A stretch of 64,000 nt of DNA from the NCBI RefSeq assembly GCF_029784135.1, contig NC_073746.1:116124035-116188034 (forward strand), given 5' to 3'. The notes under the pieces were generated by a model that made no database searches, was not told where the DNA came from, and saw nothing but the letters and a program-made list of their open reading frames with translations. The DNA comes from Toxorhynchites rutilus septentrionalis. Its lineage: Eukaryota; Arthropoda; Insecta; Diptera; Culicidae. Made by a program: the position numbers and the translations under genes. Of this stretch, positions 44,548-56,367 are shown piece by piece (the stretch's first letter is position 1; every line of letters starts with the position of its first letter).

Positions 44548-44660
44548 GGGGCTGTCCACATACCGCGTGGACAGAAAAAGCACGATTTTAGACTCCTCCT
44601 TCCCCCTCCGTGGACAAGCGTGGACATTGACTATACCCCTCCCCTGTTGTCCACGTGAAC
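44548..44660 (+). mobile_element. Short MITE with GGGGCTGTCCACATACC end, copy 1
   Basis: GGGGCTGTCCACATACCGCG starts the unit and GTTGTCCACGTGAAC ends it. The shared centre CCGTGGACAAGCGTGGACATT is also in the copy at 48508-48620, in the same orientation. The right terminus is eroded. Tiny elements beginning GGG-TGTCCA are widespread in arthropods. Confidence 0.55.
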
Positions 44661-46424
44661 ATTCTTCCATATATTTAAATTGAAAAAATGGAAATAATTG
44701 CATTGTGCCTATTTTCAATTTTAATCAATTTTATTTTATATTTGGTGTTTTTTAATGATAAAAAAAATAATTCAAGAAAAAACACATTTTCCTTTTCTGT
44801 TAATGGTGACTAGAAATCTTCCGATTCATTCGTTACTACAAATCATATATTCAAAAAATGAAGTAGGCACACGTTCTGAAACTTCTCAACTGTACTTTGT
44901 CCAGCTCCAGTATCTCAACTTGACTGTTGTCAGTACAAAACCTTTTCCGTCAACGTTTGGAGGATTTTCAGAGGACGCGTTCCATTCCATATATCGATTA
45001 AGATTACACTAGCGCATTGAAAATATGTTTTATTAACAAATTCCCAGCGGCCAATCTGCATTGAATATCCAGATGACTTCCAGAGTGCTCGTGAGGCAAA
45101 ATTATACTAGATAATTCTCGACTCAAGTAGCACAACGTTCTTTCGATGCAACGCAAACTGTTTTACTTTCGGGGCCTGCAACATAGGAATCGTTTTATTC
45201 TGATTATAATCTTAAATCAAATAACCTTTTTTGAAAAAAAAACAATGCAAATAGGCTTTATTAGTAGTAGCAATTGTTTTCTATTCTTTGATTTTTTCAT
45301 TAACAAAAAAAAAGTTATTTCGAATATTTATATAATAACTTATTTGTATCGCTCTTCAGTTTGTTCCAAATTTTATTCATGTAGTATTGATCACGTTCTT
45401 CCAACCAATATAGCTTAGAGTTTGAAAATATGTGAAATCGTTGGCTGCAGGAAAAGCTCGGTTATGGCAAATGTATGTAATAGTGGGTTGATGTTACTAA
45501 AACAAAAATTCATTCTATTTCATCGCATTTGTTCTAGTGCGTATGAAAACCTATTCAATCATTTATGTAATAATCCCACTATAATAACTGGTATTAAGCC
45601 CAAAATACTACTTCTTCAAAATCGATTTTCCGGAAAATTCGAGAGAACCAACGACTAATACATATCTGCTTTTCTAAAGGTGTTTCCAAAGCAAAAACGA
45701 AAACACTATTGATTCCATCCGACTTTCGCACCCTGAACAATCCTACTTAAATTAGCAACATTTCTTCGATGACTTCAAAGTACTGTAAACACAGCACAAT
45801 CAAAAAAAAAAATCACAGCGCAATCAATAATATATAATCAAACGACGCATAAAATAACATCTGAAGAAATGTAATTCGCCTGCAGAAAATCTCCGAAAAA
45901 CGAGTGTCTATGGAAAAGAGTTTTTCTGAAGACTTCTGAAATGATTTAGCATAATTGAAAGTTGTTTTAATAAAAGCTAATCGAGGTACTATTCAAAAAA
46001 AAAATGTGTCGAAAGCATTCGAACAAAAAACAACCAATGGGTTTAGGCATACTTCTTTACTGAACTTTGGCTGCGAGATACTAGTTGAGATATTGAAAGG
46101 ATAATTAAAACAAAGAAAACAATTATTTTGAATGTCCAAAATGCTTCAATTTCAAAAAAATATTTTCAATTTGGCTAATTCCATAAAACGTAGAATTGTC
46201 AAGCTCAATTCCACATATGGAGCAGGAAGACTTATCGCTTGTGATTTCAACCATGCCATTGCCAACGTATTAATAAGAATTTCCTCTTGGTACAGAATAT
46301 GTAGTCCAGCCCCGGATTCAAAACCACCTTGTAAAAAAAAACAAATGTCGTAATAACATATGCTGATCAACGGCAATCTCACTTGTAGCATCCCAATCTT
46401 TCTTTCGGTAGGACAAAGTGATTC
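44661..46424. other. No gene recognised
   Basis: AT-rich; frames at 44755-45012, 45146-45418 and 45422-45658 lack recognisable domains. Confidence 0.35.
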
Positions 46425-46428
46425 TTAA

Positions 46429-46666
46429 CACATTAAGGAGCGCACGTTTTTGGGACAAACTTGAACGCTTCAGTTGTTCGGATTCCACGAATGAGATCGC
46501 TCCTTCGATGTGGATGAGACGAAGGCGAGCCATCGGTAGGCCTCATGAGATTCTTAGCAAACCAAGGATTTAACCTTCAAGTGTAGAAAACACGGGTTAT
46601 TTCGTGATCCATCCGTAACAGGCGGAACACGAACCACGAGAAATCTCGTGAGCGTTCCGCAATGTG
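46429..46666. mobile_element. TTAA-flanked MITE of 238 bp (piggyBac-type)
   Basis: TTAA at 46425-46428 and 46667-46670 flank imperfect termini CACATTAAGGAGCGC and, on the opposite strand, CACATTGCGGAACGC. TTAA duplication is diagnostic for piggyBac-like mobilisation. There is no coding capacity. Confidence 0.55.
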
Positions 46667-46741
46667 TTAAAAAGCTTCTCTCCGGTGCTGAGCATACCTA
46701 ACTCAGCTGTTTCAAAGATAACGTCGCCAAATGGAGGCTAA

Positions 46742-47904
46742 ATGATGGAATCAAGAAAACAGATTGACTCTTTATATATCGATTTTGCTAAAGCATTCGA
46801 TACTATACCACACATCCTCGTTGTTGAAAAAATGAAGCGCATGGGCTTCCCGGGATGGATCACGGAGTGGATTTATTCGTACTTGACGGATCGCTCCGCT
46901 TCTATAATGGTTCATTCTGCCTACTCTCGATCATTGTGCATTTCATCCGGCGTACCTCAAGGCAGTGTTCTTGGTCCGCTGATTTTCAACATCTTTGTGA
47001 ACGACCTGGGAATCCTGCTGTCATCGTTCAACCTCTCTTTCGCGGATGATTTGAAACTATTTCGTATTGTCTCATCTTCCATGGACTTCGCAGCCTTACA
47101 GAACGATTTAAATGTGATAATAAAATGGTGTGACAATAATGGTATGCGGGTTAATAGTGACAAATGTAAGGTGATAACCTTCACTTGTGGCACCAATCCG
47201 CTCAATTGTCGATACTTGCTGGGGCTTGATCCTGTTGAACGAGTGCAGACAGTGTGTGATCTGGGCGTTAAATTCGATTCCAAGCTTAGTTCTAATGAGC
47301 ACATAGGTACAATCACCGCCAAAGCATTTTCGGTATTGGGATTCATTCGTCGACATGCCTCTAGCTTCACTGATATTTATGCTCTCAAGACGTTGTATTG
47401 CTCGTTGGTACGTAGTATATTGGAATATGCCGCTCCGATTTGGTGTCCGTATCAGGTAACGCAAATTCTCGCGATCGAAAAAATACAAATTTTTTTTTAT
47501 TAGATTTGCTTTGCGGGAGCTACCATGGAGGGATCCAGAGAATCTACCACATTATTCAGATCGATGTCAGCTTATTAGTTTAGAGACTTTGTCTGCCAGA
47601 CGTACAAATCAGCGACGATTGTTCGTATTCGACTTAGTGCAAGGTAATATTGATTGTCCCGCCCTGCTCGAACGAATTCCGTTTTACGTTCCTCCCAGAC
47701 GACTACGTTACTCACCGTTATTGGCTATCCCTTCCCACAGAACTAACTACGGTCATAATAGTCCTTTCGACTCGTGTCTCCGCGTGTTCAATGAAGTAGG
47801 GGAAGATTTTGATTTAACAATGTCGAAACATGAATTTATTAGTAGAATTAGGAGATAGAATAAGAAATATTCAATCAGTCTGTACGAATTAAGCGAAGAC
47901 GGTG

Positions 47905-47935
<31 letters not shown>

Positions 47936-47940
47936 ATTCG
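46742..47940 (+). mobile_element. CR1/Jockey-group LINE, 5'-truncated, with (AAAT)n tail
   Basis: The element begins abruptly within the reverse transcriptase and ends in a tract of AAAT repeats at 47908-47937, typical of a 5'-truncated LINE insertion. No clear target duplication was found. Confidence 0.75.
46745..47857 (+). pseudogene. LINE reverse transcriptase, partial, one frameshift
   Basis: IDSLYIDFAKAFDTIPH opens the frame, followed by SGVPQGSVLGPLIFNIFVND, LSFADDLKLFR (active-site FADD), NSDKCKVITF and CDLGVKFDSKL, covering reverse transcriptase blocks 3-8. The frame breaks at a T9 run near 47491-47499 after EKIQ and continues in another frame as FIRFALRELPW...FDLVQGNIDCPALLERI, the normal C-terminal region. 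It ends at 47857. The DFAKAFD and FADDLKLF forms point to the CR1/Jockey assemblage; the exact clade is not assignable. Confidence 0.85.
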
Positions 47941-48507
47941 GGAAGTATTCGGGAACGAGAGTACTGTCCATCAGAAAAGGTGGACTGAATCTGCTTCATT
48001 CAATACAAAAGTGCAGAACTCTGTTTTGAACAGGTATTATAGAGATTTGGATAGCACTCATTTCGCTAAGTACTTCTTAAACTATTATGGAAATCCTCCA
48101 AATATTCCGGTCATTTCATCAAGTTATCAACATCCCACATGTGCGTTGCAGATAAAAATGTATCAGCAGTTCGCCATGTCAAATTTACTCTCGTGAATAC
48201 CTGGACCTAGAACACAGAGTTCTGTTTATGCTCAAATATGACATAGCTTTGAAGTTGAAAACGATGATCCTCCACTACCAATGGAAGATTGATCGCTCAC
48301 CGTTTATGTAAGTTTCATTCAGAATACATATTTCAGCGAAGAAGTTCGATGATATGGAAAAATATTCGACATGACCATTCTATGGATAAATATGGAGTAC
48401 ATACTCAAAATGGACGGAAAGTTTCAACACTCTTGAAAATGCAGAACAGATTTCATTTATTTTTGAAAACAGATCTGAATGTACTTTTAAAAAATAGTTG
48501 TTTAACG
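47941..48507. other. No gene recognised
   Basis: Sequence after the LINE tail; short frames only. Confidence 0.3.
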
Positions 48508-48620
48508 CGTCCACGTGGTCATTATCTGTACCCCCACCCCCCTCACCGTGGACAAGCGTGGACATTTTCGTACCCCCTACTCCCCCCCTAAAGTTGTCCA
48601 CGTGGTATGTGGACAGCCCC
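48508..48620 (+). mobile_element. Short MITE with GTCCACGTGG...GGACAGCCCC ends, copy 2
   Basis: Starts GCGTCCACGTGGTCATTATC and ends CCACGTGGTATGTGGACAGCCCC, whose reverse complement is the GGGGCTGTCCACATACC start of copy 1. The centre CCGTGGACAAGCGTGGACATT is identical to copy 1. Together the two copies give both intact termini of a palindromic family of about 113 bp. Confidence 0.6.
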
Positions 48621-51241
48621 TTTCGAAATCTGTTTCCTGTGTTCCTACCTTACGGGTATGATAATGAAAGAAAATCACCTGTCAGAAAATAAACTGATGT
48701 CTCACACATCATGCAATTGAATTTCACCACAAATTATAGACGAAAGGAACGCAGGTCTTCTGGGGATCCATTTCTCTATATTTGTTTAGAAAGTTCATTT
48801 TTTATCCACCCATACTCTGTCATTATCAATAATTGTATCATAATTGGAATTTATCACTGTCACGATAAGCAGCAAACTAAGATTTGTATCGTGCGCTTTC
48901 ACTTATTGTTTGTATAAATGTTTCAGCAGCCCTTTCAAATGTCAATCGTAACAGTGATCATACCCATGGAACTGGCGATCAAGAAAAACACACACGGGAG
49001 AAAAAAATTATAATTATTCACAGAATACCTTTGAGAAACCGGTATTCTGTATGCAGACTGGTCACATTAGTCATCACCGCATCTGTTGTTGCGCTCGAGA
49101 CGAAACTGATGCAATGCAACAAACGCGTAAGAAATCAGCTCTTAGCAATGAGATCCCCGTCGTATTGATGTGTCATTTGAAATTCCAACTCGCGGACAGA
49201 CTGCAAACGATCGGACGTGCCATAATTGAGTTTTACCCAGATCGCACCCAAATTGGTATGTACCTGTGGCTCCCATCAATGTCACCTGTTAAAGGTTTTT
49301 TTCTGTCTTCAGCGATTATTCCAAACAAAATCAAATGAAAACCGATCATGCATGGCACACCAAGAATGCGCAATGCATTCAGGATTCCATGCAGGGATTG
49401 CGAACGCCTGTGTTTTTCTCTTCAGCATACCCACGCCGGATAACGGTGTCGCGAGTCCGACCGGCCGGCCGGCCGTGGGAAGTCGTCGATACGGATTGGC
49501 ATGCGGCCGCAAGGATGGGGAATATTTTCCAGCTGCTGCTATCATCACGAACTCCGCGTACAACCGGTTAGTACATTAGTGGTGGGTCTAAAAATAAGCA
49601 CTGCTAAAATTTATGCGAATTGCAAACAGCAAATCCTCGGCCCGGTCTGGTTTATTCCGTTAACGTCCGATTTGTTTGCAATAAAATTCGGGATGGTTGA
49701 TGTTTATTCCAGTGCTTTAAGCTGAGGGCGAGCAAACAGCACGCAGTTTGTAGCAACAAAATCAAAACCAAATTAGCGAGTTTATAATGCAAATAAGCTT
49801 TCCGGGCGGGTAATTTATGTAGATGAGTGGAATGTCAGCAATATGCTCACTAAACACTATCATTAGGATCGCATTTTGCTAAAATGTACTGTGTGATACT
49901 GAGACGTTTCAATTATACCCTTGTGACAATTGATAATTGTGATATCGCAGCGAGTACTCTTCAGCTCAATTGACGTATCATTCCAAAACGGAAAAGTTTA
50001 ATAGCGTGTTATCAATATTTCGAAGTCACGGCCGGACAATTGTCATTGCTTCAAATCCATCAAACCATTTTTTTTTGGGTGTGATGAATACTCGATCTTC
50101 ACCCAATGCGTTGTTCCTCCAGATATAAACAAGACGAGTGTGAATCACTCGTCGAGTGACATCACCTGTGCGAACGTGAGATCACAATCACAGTTCCCGT
50201 AGCATAGTATTTGTGGAGACAAACGATTTCCCGCTCGGTTCGAACTATACGATCCATGCCGCCGTTGTGATGTAACACGATCCCACAATCACACTTCATC
50301 AAAAAGCAATTTAAATCTTCACAACCAATACAAACAGTGTCTGGAGTTTGGAATCTTCGCGGCCAGCCAGCATATGTACACTGATTGAATGAAATTACAG
50401 CTATTCGTGAGTGTGTTTTTCCTCAGATTGATGACATCTAACGGAGAATTTGGGGGGACTGAATTTGAATGTATAATTTTCAAGATCACACAGCGCTTGA
50501 ACTCGATGGTAGAGACACAACACAACTGACTTTGAATCAGTTGTCTCGATAAACCCTCAAGGGAACACCGTTAGATAATAGTTTCTACTTCTGGACCAGC
50601 CGATTAAGTGGAGTTGAGCTAAAGAGGGTCAAAAATCCAAGTGAAACCACCGAATTGTGACGTATGCGATAAGCGGGAGCCTAATTTTGTTCCCAATCCT
50701 TTGGAACCCGGTAGTTTGCGCTGTTGTGGTTATCGGCCGGAATAACATAAAATATATTCACTTTGCTCGTAGCACGAAACGTACGAAAAGAAATAAATTT
50801 ATAGCAGCGAACACAGGACATTGTGCTGTAATTCATAGTGCCCCACAGGCAATTGACGACCGACAGGCGAGAAGCGTCGCCAAGGTTCACTATTTACCGG
50901 TGAAGTGTAGGTGGCAAAAGGATGTAAATAAAACATCCGATGGCAATATTAAATGATTAATGTTTTACATTGAAAGATGTTACACTGTATCACGACCCTT
51001 TCACACTGGTGAAAGTTTTTAGAAGTGGAATGGAAAAGATGCATTGCGGATTCAACTGTTCATGTCAAACTAGGACTCTCAATTTCACAGAAATCCATGT
51101 TTCAATACAACAGTTGAACACAGTAAAGTGGCTTAGGTACGTAACTTAAGACGCGACATTCTTCGTAGTAGGGATTTTTGCGAAACAGAAACAACTTCCG
51201 TCTAAGTAATCAAAGGAGAAAGCAAGAATGTATTCCAATTA
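48621..51241. other. TE-poor sequence, no gene recognised
   Basis: 49380-49570 is GC-rich with three overlapping plus-strand frames (GACCGGCCGGCCGGCCG at 49457). One ends near a donor-like CCGGTTAGT at 49564. No domain is recognised, so no gene is called. Confidence 0.35.
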
Positions 51242-51409
51242 CAGGGCGCACTCGTTTTTATGCATGGTTTTCGTTTTTTGAATATAAAAGAAGAATTCAA
51301 TTTTCAAATTCAATTAACTTTCACTTTCACGTTGAAATATTTCATTTTCGCTTGCAATAAGTCATATTTGAAATATAAAAAAAAATTCGAACTGTATATA
51401 ATCGAGTCT

Positions 51410-51466
<57 letters not shown>

Positions 51467-51508
51467 TATTCATATCATATCATATCATATATAATCGAGT
51501 CCGACCTG
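51242..51508 (+). mobile_element. TA-MITE (CAGGGCGGACTC family), internally deleted copy
   Basis: Left CAGGGCGCACTCG and right TATAATCGAGTCCGACCTG termini flank about 270 bases. The interior retains ATATAAAAGAAGAATT and AGTCATATTTGAAATATAAAA but lacks about 550 bases of the family body. Confidence 0.65.
51414..51490. repeat. (AT)n and (CATAT)n microsatellite
   Basis: About 25 uninterrupted AT dinucleotides (51414-51463) run into ATTCAT and CATAT repeats. The tract lies in the right end of the MITE copy, where the family normally has TATATAATCG. Confidence 0.95.
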
Positions 51509-51567
51509 TACATCGTGGCACATAAGTCACGCAGCCGATTTGCACAAATATACCTCTGACATATATA

Positions 51568-52818
51568 CAGGGCGGACTTGATTATATACAGTTTTTGATT
51601 TCTTTTTACTGTTTATAATAGAGACCTGTATATAATAGAGTCAAAAAAAATTGGTTTCATTCGTTTTTTTTTGCATGTATTTCTCGTTTTTTGGATATAA
51701 AAGAGAAATTTGATTTTTGATTCATCCCCTTAACACGTTCGACGCCCAAAGCGGCTTTTTTAAGTTTCTTGCGGAGCCCAACTTGCGAATAAATTGATGA
51801 AATGAAGATCAAACTTAGTTTGTAGACAACTTTTACATGATCTAGCAATATTTTATTTTATTTGAAGATGAATTGACAACAATAACATATGCTAAAGTCA
51901 TGTTGTATGGGGTTTGCAAAAAGCTGCTATACAAACCATCCGCACTATAAATCAATAAAAAGTACAGTAGAAACATTATAATAATATGGTTATAATTTTA
52001 TTATTTTTCTACATATCCTATAGTTACACTTAGGTGCCTATTCTATCAAATTCCTTTTAAAAATCCTATTAAATTTGAACGAGGAAAGTGTCACCCATAT
52101 CTGGGTGACGGGGCGTCGAACGTGTTAAAGTCAGAAAACACATTTCTCACATAAAAAAATATCCAGATTCTCTCAGGATGTTCATTTTTGATGAAAACAA
52201 TTCTTCTACGCATATGTTCGAATTTCAACAATGACAGAGTTATAGAATTTTTTTTTTGTTTCGGACTCTGTTGCCTCAAACTGACTCTATATTAAAAAGT
52301 ATGCTACGGAAGACGATTATGTTGCTTTCATTCAAAAGATGAGAAAATTTAGTACAGGTTATAGTAGTGGAAATACTAATTTAGTGGATTTGAATAACAT
52401 TTTGGAAGTGAAAAACTTGAAAGTAAATAATTTTTAATGTGTTATTATTAATTTTATCCTAAATTTTTTTATATAAAACTAGATTGTTTCTATCATTTAA
52501 ATTGAAGCTCTCTAACCGCTCTACGATTTGTTCTTTTACACCCAATTTCTATATTTTTTAATTTCGCTCCAATATCGATATAAACAACTCCTGGTGAAAT
52601 TCAAACAAAATCTTCAAAAATAACGATTTTTATCCCACTGTACATGTAATAGCCACTTAAATTTTACCTTAACGTTGAAGGGTTACATTTCTGCTTGAAA
52701 TAAGTCTTATTTTAAATATAAAAAAAATTCCAAACTGTATATAATCGAGTTCAAAATTGTATATAATCGAATCGAATCGAATCGATATCGATATATGTAT
52801 ATAATCGAGTCCGACCTT
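51568..52818 (+). mobile_element. TA-MITE (CAGGGCGGACTC family), most complete copy, with a TTAA insertion
   Basis: Left CAGGGCGGACTTGATTATAT and right ...ATAATCGAGTCCGACCTT with TA flanks. Without the 395-base insertion it is about 860 bases. The subterminal regions carry several TATATAATCGA repeats in both orientations. Other copies in the window are at 16907-17530, 37987-42254 and 51242-51508. Termini and TA duplication suggest a Tc1/mariner/pogo-type transposase acting in trans. Confidence 0.75.
51734..52124. mobile_element. TTAA-flanked MITE of 391 bp (piggyBac-type)
   Basis: TTAA at 51730-51733 and 52125-52128; inverted termini CACGTTCGACGCCC and GGGCGTCGAACGTG are exact over 14 bases. 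It interrupts the host MITE between TTCATCCCC and AGTCAGAAAAC. Paralogous copies at about 17463-17490 (minus strand) and 41583-41605 carry the joined sequence with a single TTAA/TTAAG, which proves the insertion point. No transposase is encoded. Confidence 0.88.
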
Positions 52819-52835
52819 TATATATATTAGGGTGG

Positions 52836-53490
52836 CAGAGTGAATGGTCATGTCAAATTTCAAAAACCGAGCAAGTAAATTTTGTTTATTGGCCCAAAAA
52901 AATTACCTGTGCAAAGTTTCAACTCAATTGGACATGATTTAGGGGTGCCTCAAAGCGCTCAAAGTTTTAATTTTTTAATTATCGAAAAACTTCAAAAAAA
53001 ATTTGGAGAATCGAAATTTTTTTATCGATGCCAAATGTCTTAAAAAGGCATAAAACGTCAAGATATGGTGTTATCTCGAAAACAAATTTTTGGCCGAAAA
53101 TTCACTTTTTGAGACTTAGCCAAAAAGGCCAAAAATCAAAACTTTGAGAGCTTTGAGGCACCCCTGAATCATGTCCGATTGAGCTGAAACTTTGCACATG
53201 TAATTTTTTGGGCCAATAAACAAAATGTACATGGTCGATTCTTTAAATTCAACAATTATTTTTTTCAATACCTTCAATGCTTGTAAGGCTTAGTCCCAAA
53301 AGGTCGATTTTCGGCCAAAATTTTTTTTTCGAGATGTCATCAGATCTCAAAACTTTGAGCGCTTTGTGAGACACCCCTTAATCATGTACGATTGAGCTGA
53401 AACTTTGCACTTTGTCATTTTTTTGGGCCAATAAACAAATTGTACATGGTCGGTTTTTGAAATTCGATGATTCAATTTTTTCCATACATA
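52836..53490. repeat. Foldback repeat with inverted GAGGCACCCCT arms
   Basis: GCAAAGTTTCAACTCAATTGG and AGGGGTGCCTCAAAGCGCTC (52913-52963) are mirrored by GAGAGCTTTGAGGCACCCCT and GATTGAGCTGAAACTTTGCAC (53146-53200), and a further arm follows at 53345-53440. Shared internal motifs link it to 6722-7060 and 9520-9625. Confidence 0.7.
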
Positions 53491-53924
53491 GTTGCAGCGC
53501 GATCGTTATTTTTTTCCCTTCAGAGAGCGTTGCGTGACTTATGCGCCACGCTGTATTATGATCAGACACAGAAAAAAATATTCAATGCGCTGAAAATATA
53601 ATTTTATGACAAAATAAATTTTGGAAAAAATATGTCAAATACTACAAAATAGGGATTACTACAAAATACAGTGATAGAAAAAAAATTCAAATTAATATAT
53701 TACCATTTTTAAATGTGACTAATTTTTTATAAAGCCGTTTTCCTAATCATTATCTTCCTTTAAAAAAAATTACTTGAAATTAAAATGTGGAGTTGGGTTA
53801 AAAAAAAACAAACAACTTTCCAGGAAGATCCATCTTCCACCATCAATATCGAAGTAGAGCAATTCCAAATGAAATCGACAATTGACAAAACATGAATATT
53901 TTTGATTCGAATTAAAATTTTGTA
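53491..53924. other. No gene recognised
   Basis: AT-rich spacer between the foldback and the next element. Confidence 0.3.
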
Positions 53925-54594
53925 CAGGGCAACTTCGATATAACGTACATTTTGCTTTCAAAATTGTACGTTATATCGAAGCATAATAAAGTACTCAGAA
54001 ACATATTACTCTATTGTGATGCTATTTGGGTAGAGTTAGTAATTGATGATGACAAAATACAACTAGAAGGTGAAGCCAACCTTTGTCATGATGTTTCCCT
54101 TCATACTATTGATTGAGGAGAAATAGATAAAATTACTTACTTGTAAAAAAAAACTTTTTCCCTGTTACAGTGCCCTTATCCGATCTATGGGAGTCTTGTT
54201 GGTAGTTCTGTTGACTATTCATTTACTTTTCATTCAGAATTTAAAAACAAATATATTTTTGAGAAAAATGAATTTCAATTTTTAAAACAATTTTTTTCAG
54301 CGCATTTTTTATAATTTTTTTTGTATTTTTTTATCAAAGATTTAATTATTTTCTACATTTCATTTCCTGACTAAAATTTTGTAGGTCTTATAGTTTTTAT
54401 GTTATTTTTTTCGGAAGAGCTAAAAAATAACTTAAAATTTTTAAAAACCCAACTCAAGACTATGAGAACTACATAATTTTGGTCAGACAATGATATATAG
54501 GAAATTGTTCAAGGTTTCATAAAGATAGCAAGCTCATTTAAAAAAAAGATCATCAAACAAAATCATTTTGAAAATTGAAATTTGTTTTTCTTAA

Positions 54595-55811
54595 CCCTCC
54601 TGTACTCGCGTGCAAAAAAATAACACGTATACTCGCGCACGGTGTCACAGACCGAAAATTGAACTTCCCTGTAATGTTGCCATTGTGTATTTTTCAGGCT
54701 TTATTGGCATTTTTTTAAGAAGAGGGTATGATTGAATGAAAAAACTCCAAAAAATATGTTTTCTTCGTCTTTATTATGTTTTAACAGTCATAGATGACAG
54801 CCTCCTCAAAATAGAGTAAATTTTGATACTCCAACACAAATAACGAAATTCGAATTTTTCACTTCACTTTTTAAAAGTAAGCAACTGAATATAATTCATA
54901 GAAGTATAAAGAGCTATAAAATAACATAAAAACATATTAATCGATTATGGTTTCATTGGAGTAAGAATCAGAACATAGCATAACTGCATGATCGAAACAA
55001 ATGTTGTTGTTGTGTGTTTTTCGGGTCTTTTATCGAAGAGAAGAATGTTTAACGACCTTCTAGATAATTATTCTAGAATGATAAAGGTTCTGGAATAAAA
55101 AGTTTGCATATTTCTAATATTCTTTGTCTCTGTTTTCTTGGTAAACTAAGAATTAATGCCTTTTTTCAGATAGGGCATAAAAAGATGATGGGTTTCTAGG
55201 AACTTCCTTTTCTTTTTCTTGTTTTCTTGTCGATATTGTCCATTATAAAAAAATATCCCCGAAACTGTAACTGTTAAAAATTACCATAAGCTACCGATTA
55301 GTTTATAGTTTACTGTTCACTATTCTTCCACCAGTGAAATTCTTCCACGAGTGTGTAGATGTATGACCATTATATTTAACGAATAACTATACGAAAGTCA
55401 AACATTTATATTTTGCTTTTGAACGTATGACTCTAACGACGAATAGTTAATATATGGATCCGATCAATCCAGTTACAAAAACTGAAATCAAATAAGAATA
55501 GTCCGGTAACGATCTTATGCATTATATTCAATAAATATTCCACGCCACTAATATTAATTTATACATTTTATTCAACAATATTCTAGAATATGAAAAAGGG
55601 CACTTGTCCAAAAAAGTTACTCCTATACTCGCGTCGGTGTCACAGACCGAGAGTGGTAAAAAAGTGGCACACGTCCTATTTGTACCAACACATGCGATAC
55701 GCTAAACGATGACGAACGACGAATAACGAAGCTAGAGAGAACCGCAAAGTCGTAGTGTTGATATTTTCTGAGAAATGAACGAATTATTGATTTCTCGCGA
55801 GTATAGGAGTG
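54595..55811. mobile_element. TTAA-flanked element of about 1.2 kb (piggyBac-type), non-coding
   Basis: TTAA at 54591-54594 and 55812-55815. The termini CCCTCCTGTACTCGCG and, on the other strand, CACTCCTATACTCGCG are inverted repeats. A subterminal motif GGTGTCACAGACCGA occurs near both ends (about 54643 and 55639) in direct orientation. The host sequence on both sides rejoins as TTTTTCTTAAAAACA, matching TTTTTCTCAAAAACA in the foldback at about 15695. There is no open frame of transposase size. Confidence 0.75.
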
Positions 55812-55976
55812 TTAAAAACAATAATATTTGAAAATACCACACAACTATCAACAAGTCACTGCTACTTTCGGTAATTTTAATAAAAATTTAAAAAAATGCG
55901 ATTTTGAGAAAAATTATTCCAATCCTTAAACATTTTTTTTTTCAATGTAATTTTATATTTCCTTTCCTTTCCTTTA

Positions 55977-56181
55977 TTCTTTGATCAAAATTTGATATGT
56001 ATTGTAGTTTTGGAGTTGTAAATTTTTGTAATAAATTAAAAAAGAAAAACTCTGGCCTTTTCCAAAACGTGGTCCAATTCTTTGATCAAAATTTTATATG
56101 TATTGTAGTTTTGGAGTTGTAAATTTTTGTAAAAAATTAAAAAAGAAAAACTCTGGCGCTTTCCAAAACGTGTTCCAATTC
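55977..56181 (+). repeat. Tandem duplication of about 103 bp
   Basis: The segment from CTTTGATCAAAATTTGATATG to AAAACGTGGTCCAATT is repeated immediately with about seven differences. It lies in a foldback-family arm. Confidence 0.85.
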
Positions 56182-56367
56182 TTTTTTTTGGAGATTTCAA
56201 GTATGCAAAGTTTCTCAAATGACCAATGGCACACCAATGGCACACAATTACACACACAATATTTCACTGGTTCGGATTCATCCATTGAAAATGTGTACGT
56301 TAAATCGAATGACTTTCTATCGAAGGTACGTTATAACGAGGGTACGTTATATCGAAGTTTCCCTGTA

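Larger units (their letters stand above)
53925..56365. mobile_element. TA-flanked element with CAGGG-AACTTCGATATAACG termini, composite interior
   Basis: Left CAGGGCAACTTCGATATAAC and right, reverse complemented, CAGGGAAACTTCGATATAAC, continuing to GTAC, with TA outside both ends. The ends resemble pogo/Tigger-type termini. A second inward copy of the motif (GTACGTTATATCGAA, 53968-53982) makes a short hairpin with the left end. The interior consists of foldback-family arms (54150-54600, 55816-56230) and a nested TTAA element. No transposase frame is visible. Confidence 0.6.

Noticed and set aside
49226..49579. A 117-codon plus-strand gene
   Set aside because: The length depends on a GC-rich stretch that is open in three frames; only an exon-like possibility is noted.
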